DNA of 64,000 nt from Phycomyces blakesleeanus NRRL 1555(-) (Eukaryota; Mucoromycota; Mucoromycetes; Mucorales; Phycomycetaceae). Below the pieces are notes generated by a model, which did no database searches, had not been told where the DNA came from, and worked only from the letters and a program-made list of their open reading frames with translations. This document shows, piece after piece, positions 35,409-47,175 of the stretch (position 1 is the first letter of the stretch; each line of letters begins with the position of its first letter). The position numbers were made by a program, and so were the translations under genes. Where the stretch lies: positions 372,001 through 436,000 of the forward strand of contig NW_017265135.1 of NCBI RefSeq assembly GCF_001638985.1. Reading direction: 5' to 3'.

Positions 35409-38400
35409 ATGAACCTTGCGATGGAGTCTCATGCAAGCGAACTCCCAAAAGAATCAACAGAATCTAGATTCTTCGCATTGCATAGTCTACCATTGACAGC
35501 GCGCGCATGTAGAGAAAAGACAATATTACTCTGGGTCAACACTCTCCTAAGCCCACCAGTGGCTTCTCTTGCCCAGATATCCAATGGAGACACCTTGTTA
35601 TCCCTCGTGTTAGCATTAGGTGGAAGATTAGATGACAATTCTCATGAACAGATGGACACACTCCAACAAGCAGCAGACGCTATTCAAACCTGGCTAGGCC
35701 TCCAGGAGCCTGTCATTACTCCCACAGACCTTGCACATCCTGATACCCTTAAAGCACTCCTCTCCTTTCTTCACCTTCAACACATCGCCCGCCTCTTGTC
35801 CATTTTACAACCAACGCTTTGCACACAATACCCTCACGTACGCAGCTTATTTTCTTTCTTTCCTTCTTCCTTTCTTTTTTGCCAATAATCAATCAATCAA
35901 TTAATCAACCAACCAACCAACCAACCAGCAAAAAAAAATCAATATCTTTAAACATTTATATAGTATACTCACAATATATATATATATTAATATCAATATT
36001 AACAATTTATGTAACCATGTAGATTTCTTCTGCTCATATTCCTCCAATTGCTGCGCTCGTAGACCTTCAGCCACTCCTCTCTGCATGGACGAGCACGATT
36101 TTAAAAAATTACATTGATGCCTCATTGATACCATCTATCCGGTGGCAAGATGGTCGATCCTTTCTTGCCCTCGTTCATTATCACAACCCAAGCCTTGTCC
36201 CGGACCTTCAACATTTTTGCCGGCTTGACAGCACCACTCATACCACATCTCAGGCTATTCACACTCTTTCGACAGCCTTTCAACTCGCCTACACAAATTT
36301 AGGTGTGCCTCTGGTCATAGATCCAGTCGTACTAGCAGACCCTGAACAGCTTGACGAACAAACCATTGCAGCCTACCTCATCGAATTCTTGCGAGCCGTC
36401 CAGACACGTCCCCCTTCCCCAGCAGCGGAGGAGCGGAGGAAAGCCGATCTTGCTCGATGGCGTGAAATAAACGCAGACGGTGGGTTTTCAAACAAACAAC
36501 AAAGAAAAAGACGACCGTCCTCACCGCCACTTCAACAACAACAAAATAATAATAATAATAATCAAAACTCTTCGGCATCAACTCCATCAACTCCCTCTCT
36601 TAGCTCAACAACCACAGACACCCCAGACGAACCTTTCACTTCAACCACTCGCACATCCACATTTTCTGTACAACAGTTTAAACTCACAAAAACCACTACC
36701 ACAAAGACAGGCGAGCGCCAAGTTCCTGATCCACTAAAAGAATTTGAATCGCGCGCCACAACTCTCTCTGAAAAGATCACTCGCCTACAGAGTCGTCTCG
36801 ACAGGGTTGTCCCCACACGCTCCAACTATGCAATGTCCAGTTCGGCTACTATGGACAGCTTCGAGCTGGCCTCTGAGGATGGCGAGATTTCCAGTCCGGT
36901 TCGGTCAAACGACGGAGAAGATGTCGGGCACACGCGCGTACTGCATCCACTCAGGGCAGCCAGGGAAGACTTGAGTGCATATGAAACTAACGTCAGAGCC
37001 TGTCGGACATCTTTACCATTTATAGAAGAGTCCATGGCAGCTCTACGTCAGTACGTCGACGAATCACTCGAGCCAGAATGGCAAGAGCACCAGAGTGTCT
37101 TGTCTCGTTTAGAAGAAATCGATAAACAGTACCAGGCACTTGTTGCGTCCATGGACACAAACGACGACCAACTCGCACGCTTCCGCCGTGGATTTTTGTT
37201 TGCTCGTTCTTGCTCGGAGATTCGTGCGGAGTTGGATGTTGTTCAAACCAAGATGGTCAAGGCCATAACTACAGATACCGACATTCAGGAACTCGAAACA
37301 AGGGTTAAACGCACGTCAGAACGATTAAAAGAATTAGGGGTAGACTATGCCGATCTTCTGGACGAAGGCCTAGGTAGTGACGACGATGCATACAAAGCCC
37401 GTTTTGAAGCTATCACCAAGAAAAATGATCTAGTTTGTACTTGGGTTGAAGAGGTCCGAGTCTGGTTCGCAGAAGCAGAACGTATCAGACAATGGATTCA
37501 GATCCGTATCGAACGTCTAGGAGAAACCACCGTTCCTGATGCAATGGCTGGTCCGGACACGCCGGCCACAAACGAGGTCGTTAACTCACTAAACGCCCAA
37601 CACAGCGTACTCGAAGATGAAATCGAACATTTTGATGCCGAAGACATGGCTAGGCTCAGATCCCATGTCAAAGACCTCACAGGCGCAGGGCGGGCTGACA
37701 AGGACCTCAGTCCGGCAGACACTACCACTATAGACATAACGCTCACCACTCTCAAGGCCCTAGACAAACTCATGCATTCTCTCAGACGAAAGAGCCTCGA
37801 TCTCCAAGCCCTCACGCGGCGTGTTGCATGGGAAAAAGAGCACGTGGGGACTATGGACTGGCTCACGACAACTGACGCACAAGTGTATGATTTCTTGACA
37901 AAAAGTGCTCGCTGGCAAGCGGAAGAAGACGACTGTGCAACAGACGAGACTGATCAAGAGAAAACTGACCGACTAGCAGCCAAAGAACGTCTACGAGATC
38001 TCATCATTCAGAACCTCTTGTCGTTAGAACAAAGAATGAACGAATTTGACCAGGGCCAATTTAGTCGTACAATCAATCTCTATGAAGATCTTGAAGACAT
38101 AGTCAACGAAACCTTACCTGACCATATTAGTCACCGACAGCTGCACAGCGAAGCTCTGTTTGATAATTTGTTAAAGCGGACTGCGTTTGCACGACAGGTT
38201 GTAGAACAGCGTTTGAGCGTGATGGATTCAATATATCAGATAGATATTCTCAAGGCCGACGCACATCAGATCACACTCGAACTCGCCGCAGCTGAAGAAA
38301 CTCACGGTGGAGAAAATGAGCTGACCGCAAAAGTACAGGCAATTCATGAGCGGATTCTCCAACTCGCAACGGCAACTAGTCGTGTTGTCTACCCAGAACC

Positions 38401-41400
38401 AGTTCTCGATCTCGATCGCCTAGAAAACGAGCAATCAAACAATGTAATCCGTCAGGTCATGGATTCAAAACGCGCCGAGCTCATTGATCTGGCTGAGGAA
38501 CTTGATAGCCAACTTAACTCTCTTTGCTACAGCCTTGAGCTACACCGCGAAGGCAAAGAATTAGTTCAGGGAGTGGACAGATTATGTTTGTGGGTGGACA
38601 GCCGTTCAGCTGAGATCAAAAACGCATCCGTGGATGGTGTAGATCCAAACACTATTAGCATTGACGATGTCCGAAAACTTGAAAAAGAACATCACAAACT
38701 TGTCCAAGTTCTGGAAGAAGAAAAAGAAAACGAGGCTGCTGATCTGTTGATCCGCATCCAGACCTTGTTGGAAACAGCCGATCAAGTTGGCAGTGTATCA
38801 GTCGACCGAGACGAACTTAAACTTGAATCACGACGCCTCACAGACAAATTTGATGGCCTGCGACACACACTAGATGAACACGAAGAAGAGCTCAAGGCAC
38901 TGAGACAAAAGATGGAAGATGGAAATACTTATGTTGAGCGTGCCAAAGCTCTAAAGGCTTTTATTTCTCAAACACGGGCATCTATTCCAGGCCTCAAACA
39001 GACTTGCGGATTTATGACTGGTCAGAGCGAAGAACAAGATCGCCAGCGCTTTGAGATGCTTAACAGTGCTCTCCAGTCTCTCAAGACAGCATACGTCGAT
39101 CAACAACGACACTACCAAGACATCTGTACCAGATTTGAAAGCATGACTCCCGAAAAGACAGAGGACCGAGAGGAAGCCGCAAGAGTCCAAAAGGAACTCG
39201 AAAAGGACTGGGCCCAGTTAGCTAACGACATGGACAGTTTCGAGAATTTTACTGAGGCTGTAGGACAATGGTACGATCGTCAGCGACGTATGAGTATTGT
39301 AGATGAAGAATGCCTTCATGGTCTCACCCAAGAAATCGCACATCTGGCAAAGGCAGGCTGGAGCAACGCTGACCTTGAACGAATTGAGAAAAAGCTGTCA
39401 CGGGCAGTTCACATGCTCGGTGAGGCTGGAAAAAGAATCACGTCTGCAAACCGCAAAGAGGATGCTGTCCAGACAGCAAATTACTCCTGTGCTCGCGATC
39501 GCCACGCCGCTCTTTTGAACAAGGCCCAGGACATTGTTACCCGTCTCAATGATCTAAAGAAAAATGCTAATAACGCAGTTGCCTTTGGCGATTTCTTGGA
39601 GCGTGCTAAGAAGCTCAAAGATGCAGTCCAAGAAGAACATGATGCGATTGAAAAACGTATGGAACTAATGAAACAGCGTAGATTTGAAACTATGGAACGT
39701 CTTGAGATTGAGCAGCTTATTCGTGCCACCATGGGTGCCTCGGCCGGATCCGAAGCCAGGATCACCGAACTGCGTCAACTACTTAAAGAAGCTTTGGAAG
39801 ATGCACGCAAATTGAGAAAACAGGGTTATGGCGAATCTGCTGTAAAATCCCCGCTGGAAACGATTGAAAGCGATATAGTAAAACTGGTCAGTGTGCTGGC
39901 ATCCGAAAAGCGGCAGGCCGGATTTGTACGAAAAATGCAAATGCATGCCAAGACAGCAGGAGAACTTTTATCCTGGATCAGTCACTGCAGCAATGCAATC
40001 TCTCAACTGCCTACTGATGTTTGTATCACAGATGAAAACGAACTTTTGGCTGGATTGGACAATCTGGAGCACAAGATGCATGACATGCAGCCTATTGTAA
40101 CAGGCTTTAAAGCCATGGCACCTAAAATCTTGGGACCAACCAAGGACGGTTTGAAACACCTGGAAGATGATTTTGGACTGTCAGGAGAACTTATTCAGGA
40201 AGCCATTGCCATCCGGGAAGCACGAGTTATGGATGCCTGGAATTCATTGGGACAACAACTTGGGGAAACTAGACAGACGATTGAACACTCTCAGCATAGA
40301 GTGGATATTGCTCGTAAAGTGAAGGAGATCATGACCCTGATTGGTGAAGCTAAGGACAGAGCAAGCGCAGTCCGCGTCTGTCACCTCAAGCCAAGTGAGA
40401 TGGGAGACAATACAGATCTCAAGGTCATACAGACGTGCTCTCTGTCGATGCTTCCAACCGAGCAAGAGACAGTCCAAGCCAAAGCTGAGCTTGATAGTCT
40501 GGATCGTGACATTGAGCTACGCCTTCAGGTAGCAATTGCTGAACTTGATCGGATGCTTGGAATTAGTGCCGAGAACGAAGACATATTTTCTGGTCAACGC
40601 GCAGAGATTATTGAGGCAGTTGGCGGATTGACCGATATGATGAAAGCCAAACGAGAAGCTATTGCCGAGGCTGAAAAGATGGAAGGGTTTTTGACAGTTG
40701 TGGAAGAACTTGAGGTGCTCTTGTTAGCCGTGGCTGAGGTTGTGGATCGTGCATCTCCTGAGGGTGCGCGTGTAGTAGATGGCGTTTTGAGCAGAGCAGA
40801 TTTGCAGGCAATTTTGATTGATCTCGACACAAGATACCGTTACTACGAGCCCAAGATTAATGGGTTGATGGATGAAGCAAAAGAAGCAGGTGAAAGCCTT
40901 TTGAATGATCGGCGTGTTGTCCATTGTCTTGAGGAGATGGCCAATAAATGGAAGGATCTGCAAGCCCTGGCTGTATCTAAGAAATCCGAACTCCTAGCTT
41001 GCATTGGACCTTTGGCTGATCCGTTTACGATGCCTGACCTTCATAAACGTACCCTTCAAGCAAAACGCCCTGGTACACCAGTCCCTAATCGTATAATGAA
41101 TGGCCGTTCTGGTAGCCAGAGCCCGAATGCTGCCAGTACCGGTGGAAGTCTCCAAGATCGCGGCCAACGTGTTGCTGACAAGCGTACTAATCAGATCATT
41201 CGTAATAACGAGCGAGTGAAGCCTCAGGTAATGCATTCTACGCCACGCTATATGGCCTCAACTGGAAACACGCGTGCCCGAAAGAACACTATCACTACAG
41301 GAGCAGGCAATGGAAATGTGTCCCCGACTGCTCGCCGTGTTGCTCAACTTTCTGTCGGTACTCCAAAACCACAACCCAATGTACCTAAACCAGAAGCATA

Positions 41401-41965
41401 TGTGGCCGATCCTAAGAATGACCTTGATGTGGCGCTTGGTTTGATTGTAAATGACTCGCCTTACAAAATTAAGGTCGAGATGGTTCCAGGTGAGGTGGGC
41501 CGTTATTGGTTCGGTACTGTGAATCCAAAGTTGGCATACTGTCGTATCTTGCGCAGTAGAATGGTTATGGTGCGTGTAGGCGGTGGCTGGGTTGAGCTCT
41601 CACAGTTTTTGAGAGACCATGCCTTGTTGGAAGGGGGAAACTTTGTTCCTCGGGCATCTTCGTCAGGGTCTGAACGTGGTGGATTATTGGGTGAAGTATA
41701 TTTGCGTACAAGCCGGGCTGCGTCGCCAGGTACGATTACAACGATTCGCGGTGGAGGTGGCGCAGGATCTCCCGGTCCTTTACGGGAATCCCAGTCTACT
41801 CCCTATAACCGAGGTGGATCTCCTGTTGGATTCGGACATGGTATTAAAGAAGGCAACAGATTCTTGGTGACTGTTGATGGAATGGGTAACCAAGTTGAGG
41901 TTAAGATGACAAAGGCAAACAACAAGAATTTTAAGTTTGTTACTCCACGACGTACGATTCTGTAA
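35409..41965 (+). CDS. Spectraplakin-like cytoskeletal linker (two CH domains, rod, GAR/GAS2 domain)
   Basis: Two exons, 35409-35837 and 36023-41965, give about 2123 aa. The first CH domain occupies exon 1 (about 30-143; KTILLWVNTLL, ISNGDTLLSLVLALGG). The second starts at about 155 (LLSAWTSTILKNYID, SIRWQDGRSFLALVHYHNP). Together they form a tandem actin-binding unit of the alpha-actinin/spectrin type. A Ser/Thr/Asn-rich linker (about 285-390) leads into some 1,400 residues of heptad-rich helix, best read as spectrin-like repeats. At about 1944-2020 lies a GAR/GAS2 microtubule-binding domain (PYKIKVEMVPGEVGRYWFG, YCRILRSRMVMVRVGGGWVEL), followed by a Gly/Ser/Arg tail. Such proteins crosslink F-actin and microtubules. 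No EF hands or plakin repeats were seen. An alternative start is Met5 at 35421. Confidence 0.9.
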
Positions 41966-44097
41966 AAAACAAACAAACAAACAAACAAACAAACAAACAA
42001 CAATCTCATCTATACACACACACACACATACCTATACACACATACACATTCACCACAAACTACGCTACACTACACTATACTACATACGCACGAGCATGTT
42101 TATTGTGCTATTATATTATTCTTTTAATATTCTTCTTTCCTTCTTTACTTCTTTATCTTTATTGCTTTCTGTTTATGTTTCCCTTTGATTTTTCCTCTTC
42201 TAATTATTATTCTTCATTCATCTGTTTTATATTTTTTTTTATATCACGCAATTCAATGCACTCATATTTCATATTTATCAAGCGAATACGCTTTGAATGA
42301 TAATAAATTTCAAATACCCTCAACTTCTAAAAGAAGTGTTTAATTTTCATCTTTTCACTTGATATTTTTATTTACTTATGGAATTTACCTTGGTTACCAG
42401 TCTATTTTTTTTTTTGAGACAATATTATACAAAAGAGAAAAAAAAATTAGTTTGCTCATCAATTTGCACAATAGCAAAGTAGGACAAATTATCACAATAA
42501 TATTCACAGCAATGTAACAAAGTAAGTCGTGTTACGTTTGATTAACTAATATCCTAACGCCGGGGAATTGAGTTTCTTTAAGCAAGACATTTGTCCAACC
42601 TAGTTTGGTTCACAGAAAAAAAAATTGTTTCAAGCTGGTGAGAATATTTGAATTTTACTATATCTCCAAACCCCAGGCATGACCCTTACCCCACTGCGCA
42701 ATATTCTATGTAAGATATAATATAACATATTTAGATCTTCCGGAAATCTCTAATTTTCCAACTTATTAAATCACGGTTGAATCATATGTAGGGCGGATGT
42801 TCCAAAGCTGTGATTTATGAGATGAAAATTGATGCATTTTTTTTTAATATAAGTACAATACGATCTTTAATATACGTATATTAAAGGGAAAAAAATAAAA
42901 AGACCTAATAGTAATCTACACGAGGTAAAAGAAAGAAAGAAAATTCATCAGTTTGAATTGGAGTCAATCAAAAGGTTTGTTATATTACTGTGAGCGTAAA
43001 CGGTGCTTTTGAGTGCAATTAGTGCAAACATCAAGATATACACATTTTTTGATATTTGTCAGGTCACAAAATACACTATATTTTAAAAAAGATAATTAGC
43101 CTTTTGTACTTCTTCACCTTGTTATTTTTCATCTTCTTTTTAAGCCTTGATAATAAGATTATCTTGATATGATATCACCATTATTACTATTATTATTTTT
43201 ACTCGTTTTGAAAAAGAAAAGAAAAAAGAATCACTTTGACAGCTACAATGTGATCACTATATAGACGCAATTAAGCTCTCGTATAAAGTGGATTGTTCTC
43301 TAGTAAAAATGTGTTTAGTCACAGGAGATTGGGGGGTGAAAAATCAATTGGGTCATTCTATTTTCCCATGAGGTATTATAATGGGCAATTGATTGATTCT
43401 GTGTATCTAGATTAATTTTTGTTTTCATTTATCTTTTATTCACCATGCCTGAATGATTCGCTTCCATATACGTTTGTCGTACCAGTTACACCAGTTACAC
43501 CAGTTTCGATACGGAATAACTTGGAATACACTGTAAAACAAGCGCCTTTGTTGTATACATATCCAAAAATAAATGAATAAAGAAAGGTTTTACAAAACTG
43601 AAAAAAAAGTGTATTGTAATTGACAAAATGAAGTATTAAATCCTTGTACTTTATATAAATATTTAATATTTAATATTGATATACATGTATGCATATGTAT
43701 ATAGTGTATGTATATAGTGTATGTATATAAAGGAATATAACATGGACGATATCTTTATACGTTTACAAATCATATATTCTATAAAGGTATAGCCTTTTTG
43801 AATGAAACAGATATTGTCATCGAACGATGGTTTCGCTATTTGATCGTATTTAATGTACCACATACATAGATTTCTTTATTTTGATAATAACAATCTTTTG
43901 TGAGCTCTTTTGGTCATATATTATATTATATTATATTATATTATATTATATTATATATATATACTTTTTTATCTATATATGTATTTATTTATTTTTATTA
44001 TAACCATAGACAATCTATACAATACATATACACACACAGCAAGTTTATATACCTTTATCTTTTGTTTTATTTAAAACATACATCTTGCCTTTGAATA
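41966..44097. other. Intergenic, 2.1 kb, before the DDE transposon
   Basis: Begins with an (AAAC)n tract (41965-42000) and CA repeats in the 3' UTR of the large gene. The rest is AT-rich with (TATAT)n at 43918-43965. No gene supported. Confidence 0.6.
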
Positions 44098-44118
44098 AAC
44101 TCTTTCCGGGAAGTAAAT
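44098..44118 (+). repeat. Left terminal inverted repeat of the DDE element
   Basis: CTCTTTCCGGGAAGTAAAT, preceded by TA. It matches the reverse complement of the right end (CTCTCCGGGAAGTAAAT) with a small indel. Confidence 0.7.
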
Positions 44119-44263
44119 CCACTATGGCTGACAAATCAAATGTCCTGCTGTCAAGAATATTTTTAGCACATCAAGTCATGGAATATTTGGATATATAAGA
44201 GCACTCCAAAATGCTCGTCTTCATTTTGCTTCTTTTTCACAATTACACCGGAAATCATACATA

Positions 44264-44596
44264 ATGAACATTCAATTATTATTTGAAGACGGGAAAGGTT
44301 CTGTTATCGACAAATATGGCCGACCTGAACCAATGAATTATACTATTGATGAGGAGCAATTTCGTCTTGAAACATTGAGCTCTCCTACACAATATTTCGC
44401 ACAATTTCCTCTGGAGAGTGAGAATAAAGCAGAGATAATGCAGATGAAAAAGGAGACAAAGGCTAGTAATAGTTGTTATGAGAGAAATATCAATGAAGCA
44501 AAATTATGCACGCTATTATTACCAGGGCAAAGTGAAGTTTTTCAAGCTCACGGCTCTTTCGCACATATCTCACTTTGGTTGGGGAAGATAGTGTGA
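44264..44596 (+). pseudogene. Inverted duplicate of the transposase N-terminus
   Basis: 110-codon frame starting MNIQLLFEDGKGSV, identical to the start of the transposase on the other strand except N for D and A for V. Identity stops abruptly after SEVFQ (about 44544), just before the helix-turn-helix, and the frame then runs into unrelated sequence. A TATATAAG sequence upstream (about 44193) is shared by both copies. It cannot encode an active transposase, lacking HTH and DDE. A truncated product is conceivable. Confidence 0.8.
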
Positions 44597-45681
44597 AGAG
44601 TTAGTCAATATGCAACCCCCCCCCCCCCCCCCCCCCCCCCTATATGTTCTCACCTATCCTCTTGGTCACTCTTTCAACCCACCCTCTAGGTCAATCTGTA
44701 TGCTATCTCTTCTCATTATTCGCTGCATTCCAGCGTATTTTTCCGTTTGTCTCCCCATTGTTTCCTATTTTACTTTAGGTCTATCTCCCTAGTAGAACCA
44801 AGAAGCCTTCAAATTTGTTCTATCTCTTTGCAAAGACATGGCTACTGGATGTGCTTTCTTGGGTTCTCACCGTCTCTCACTTTAGAAAATACACAACAAA
44901 AGCCGTGACATCCGCTTTAGCTTTGCATAAATAAAAACTCGCCAAGCATCTTGAGCACAAAGCTCCCTACAAGCAAAAAATCTTGTGTTGCAAAGGAACA
45001 TCAAGGCAGTATGGAACCAGTGCTTCAGGACAACAACAAAAGCAATGCTGAATCTTCAAAAAGTTGGAAGCACAATTTATTTACAATGAAACAAAGCAGT
45101 CTGCGCGTGTTGAAAACCAATGCAGCAAAAAAAAACTTATCACACGTCTATATCCTTGGACTGTGGGCCGGTAGCTCTTTATCTCTCAGCAAAGAACACG
45201 AAACATGAAATGCAGGTGCATAGTTTCTTTTACAAAAGCGACATTATTCAAATGTGCAATAAACTACCTATTGAAGCCGATGCGACGATACTACATCTGG
45301 ATTGTAACATCCATTTTCATGAAAGAGATACCCCCATTCAGCCAACAGACGTTCCAGGAAAACAAGTCAGTACGATATCAGTAGTCAATCAGATTTTACG
45401 TTCATTATTCATTCCAAATCTTCTAACAAAAAATGGCCCATATACAGAACCAGGCACATAATTGCTAGCACACCTCAATTACAATTTTCGTATCTTACTA
45501 TTGCTTTTACACGCTGTTGGGAAGTTATGTCTTGTTGATTAAAGAGTATCTCATCCTCGGCTGTTGATATTGGCCCACATCCTCATGCTCTGTTCACAGC
45601 ATGTATCCCAGTTCTGCTCGCATCCTGCCCCGCCAAAGCCGCATGGAGGAGTTTATTACAATAATGAAACACGAGACAATG
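44597..45681. other. Interior of the DDE element, not transposase
   Basis: About 1.1 kb between the duplicated left arm and the transposase 3' end. It contains a C25 run (44616-44640) and two overlapping plus-strand frames: 44951-45208 and 45120-45461 (with MQVHSFFYKSDIIQM and LHLDCNIHFHERDTP). The second has coding-like composition but no family recognised. It may be captured host sequence or the remains of another element inserted here. Confidence 0.4.
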
Positions 45682-46896
45682 TCAATTACGACACTTGTCC
45701 AAGCATTTGTGATAATTTTTAACAATTCTTTTAAAGTTGCTTAGCCTCATGCTATTAAAAGCTTCACTGATCCGAGTCATTAAAGTTTCCTTCTCAAAAA
45801 ACTTGTTGCGTTTTACTTTACTTTTTACCACTGACCGAAATTGCTCGATTTAATTGAGTCCAGGAGAATAAGGAGACAAGTAAGCGCAGCCGTAACCGCG
45901 AGATTCTACGTATTTGGCTATGTACTTTGATGTACGGATAAGAGCTATCTTTCATGAGGTAGTGACCTTTAATGTGTGGATAATAGCCCATTTCATCCAT
46001 TGTCGCCTTCAGAAAGCTGACATAATATCCGGTAACCGTTCCTTTGCTCATATGCTCAACACCGTCTCCCCATTTTCTCTTTTTATTAGATGAAGACTGA
46101 GGAAATCTAAGGCTGCATTTGATTAGGCCTTCAGCAGAAATCGCGCCCAGAATGGTTGTTGTTGCACGTCTTTTGGGAGCTGTGACCACGGCCGATGTGC
46201 CTTTCTGTGACCACGCCACACTACGTTCCAAATTAATATTAAAAGCAGATCCGTCAAGAAAGACACAATTTCTCGTAAAGTCCATGTCTGTTTTTTTTTT
46301 CACTTACGAACCCAAATCCAAGCGCCCTAAAATCTTTTCGTCGCTATTTCGGTCTATAGGCTGAAGACGAGCTTTTTCGAGAGATAAATTGCAATGTTGT
46401 TTTACAAAATCAAACAAAGAAGTTTTGGATACTTTTAATTCTGTGGATATCTGTTTTATTCATTACTTCGTCGAGGACGGCTGAAGGATTCTAACCGATG
46501 CATTCGTGAATAAAAATTCTTGTGTTTCTCAAAAATACTATCAGAATCCTTCTCGTACTGTTTACTCCATTTTTGTGCCGTGCGAATGTGAATCCCGAGC
46601 TGTTTTGTAGTAGTTTGAAAAACCTCACTTTGCCCTGGTAATAATAGCGTGCATAATTTTGCTTCATTGATATTTCTCTCATAACAACTATTACTAGCCT
46701 TTGTCTCCTTTTTCATCTGCATTATCTCTACTTTATTCTCACTCTCCAGAGGAAATTGTGCGAAATATTGTGTAGGAGAGCTCAATGTTTCAAGACGAAA
46801 TTGCTCCTCATCAATAGTATAATCCATTGGTTCAGGTCGGCCATATTTGTCGATAACAGAACCTTTCCCGTCTTCAAATAATAATTGAATGTTCAT
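45682..46896 (-). pseudogene. Decayed Tc1/mariner-like (DDE_3) transposase
   Basis: The frame starts at 46896 (MNIQLLFEDG). An N-terminal region leads to a helix-turn-helix (TTTKQLGIHIRTAQKWSKQY). A frameshift at about 46450 precedes KVSKTSLFDFVKQHCNLSLE, and a stop at about 46306 follows RLDLGS. Next comes the first catalytic Asp in CVFLDGSAFNINLERS, then KGTSAVVTAPKRRATTTI and ILGAISAEGLI. The second Asp block is damaged (HYLMKDSS in place of the usual MDNAPIH) by a frameshift near 45945. YVESRGYGCAYLSPYSPGLN then runs into a stop at about 45855, followed by IEQFRSVVK with the catalytic Glu, ending KCLDKCRN at 45682. The Asp, Asp, Glu order and SPYSPxLNxIEQF identify the IS630/Tc1/mariner superfamily. 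At least two stops and two frameshifts make it inactive. Confidence 0.85.
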
Positions 46897-47152
46897 TATG
46901 TATGATTTCCGGTGTAATTGTGAAAAAGAAGCAAAATGAAGACGAGCATTTTGGAGTGCTCTTATATATCCAAATATTCCATGACTTGATGTGCTAAAAA
47001 TATTCTTGACAGCAGGACATTTGATTTGTCAGCCATGGTGGATTTACATTTCATACAACACCAATTTTGCTCTCACCAAAAGGCGAATGTACTTTCCATT
47101 AAGGTGAATTGATTTTTAGTACAACCTGGATTTTTGTTCTCGCCATTGGGCG

Positions 47153-47174
47153 AATTTACTTCCCGGAGAGAATG
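47153..47174 (-). repeat. Right terminal inverted repeat of the DDE element
   Basis: ATTTACTTCCCGGAGAGAATG followed by TA; reverse complement of the left end. Inside it lie two further GGCGAA...TTTAGT/CCATT-like short repeats before the transposase leader. Confidence 0.7.
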
Positions 47175-47175
47175 T

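Larger units (their letters stand above)
44098..47174. mobile_element. Tc1/mariner-like DDE element with inverted partial self-duplication
   Basis: The two ends carry inverted TCCGGGAAGTAAAT termini (left about 44104-44118, right about 47153-47167), each flanked by TA, as expected of TA-targeting elements. On the right is a decayed transposase gene reading leftwards. On the left is an inverted copy of its first part with the preceding leader (44113-44544 against about 46610-47040), about 99% identical: only two amino-acid differences in about 95 residues. The left copy lacks about 110 bp of the right terminal region, and the deletion edges share GTAAAT. The middle (44545-45681) is unrelated to the transposase and includes a 25-base C run. 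The element can fold back on itself. Confidence 0.8.
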
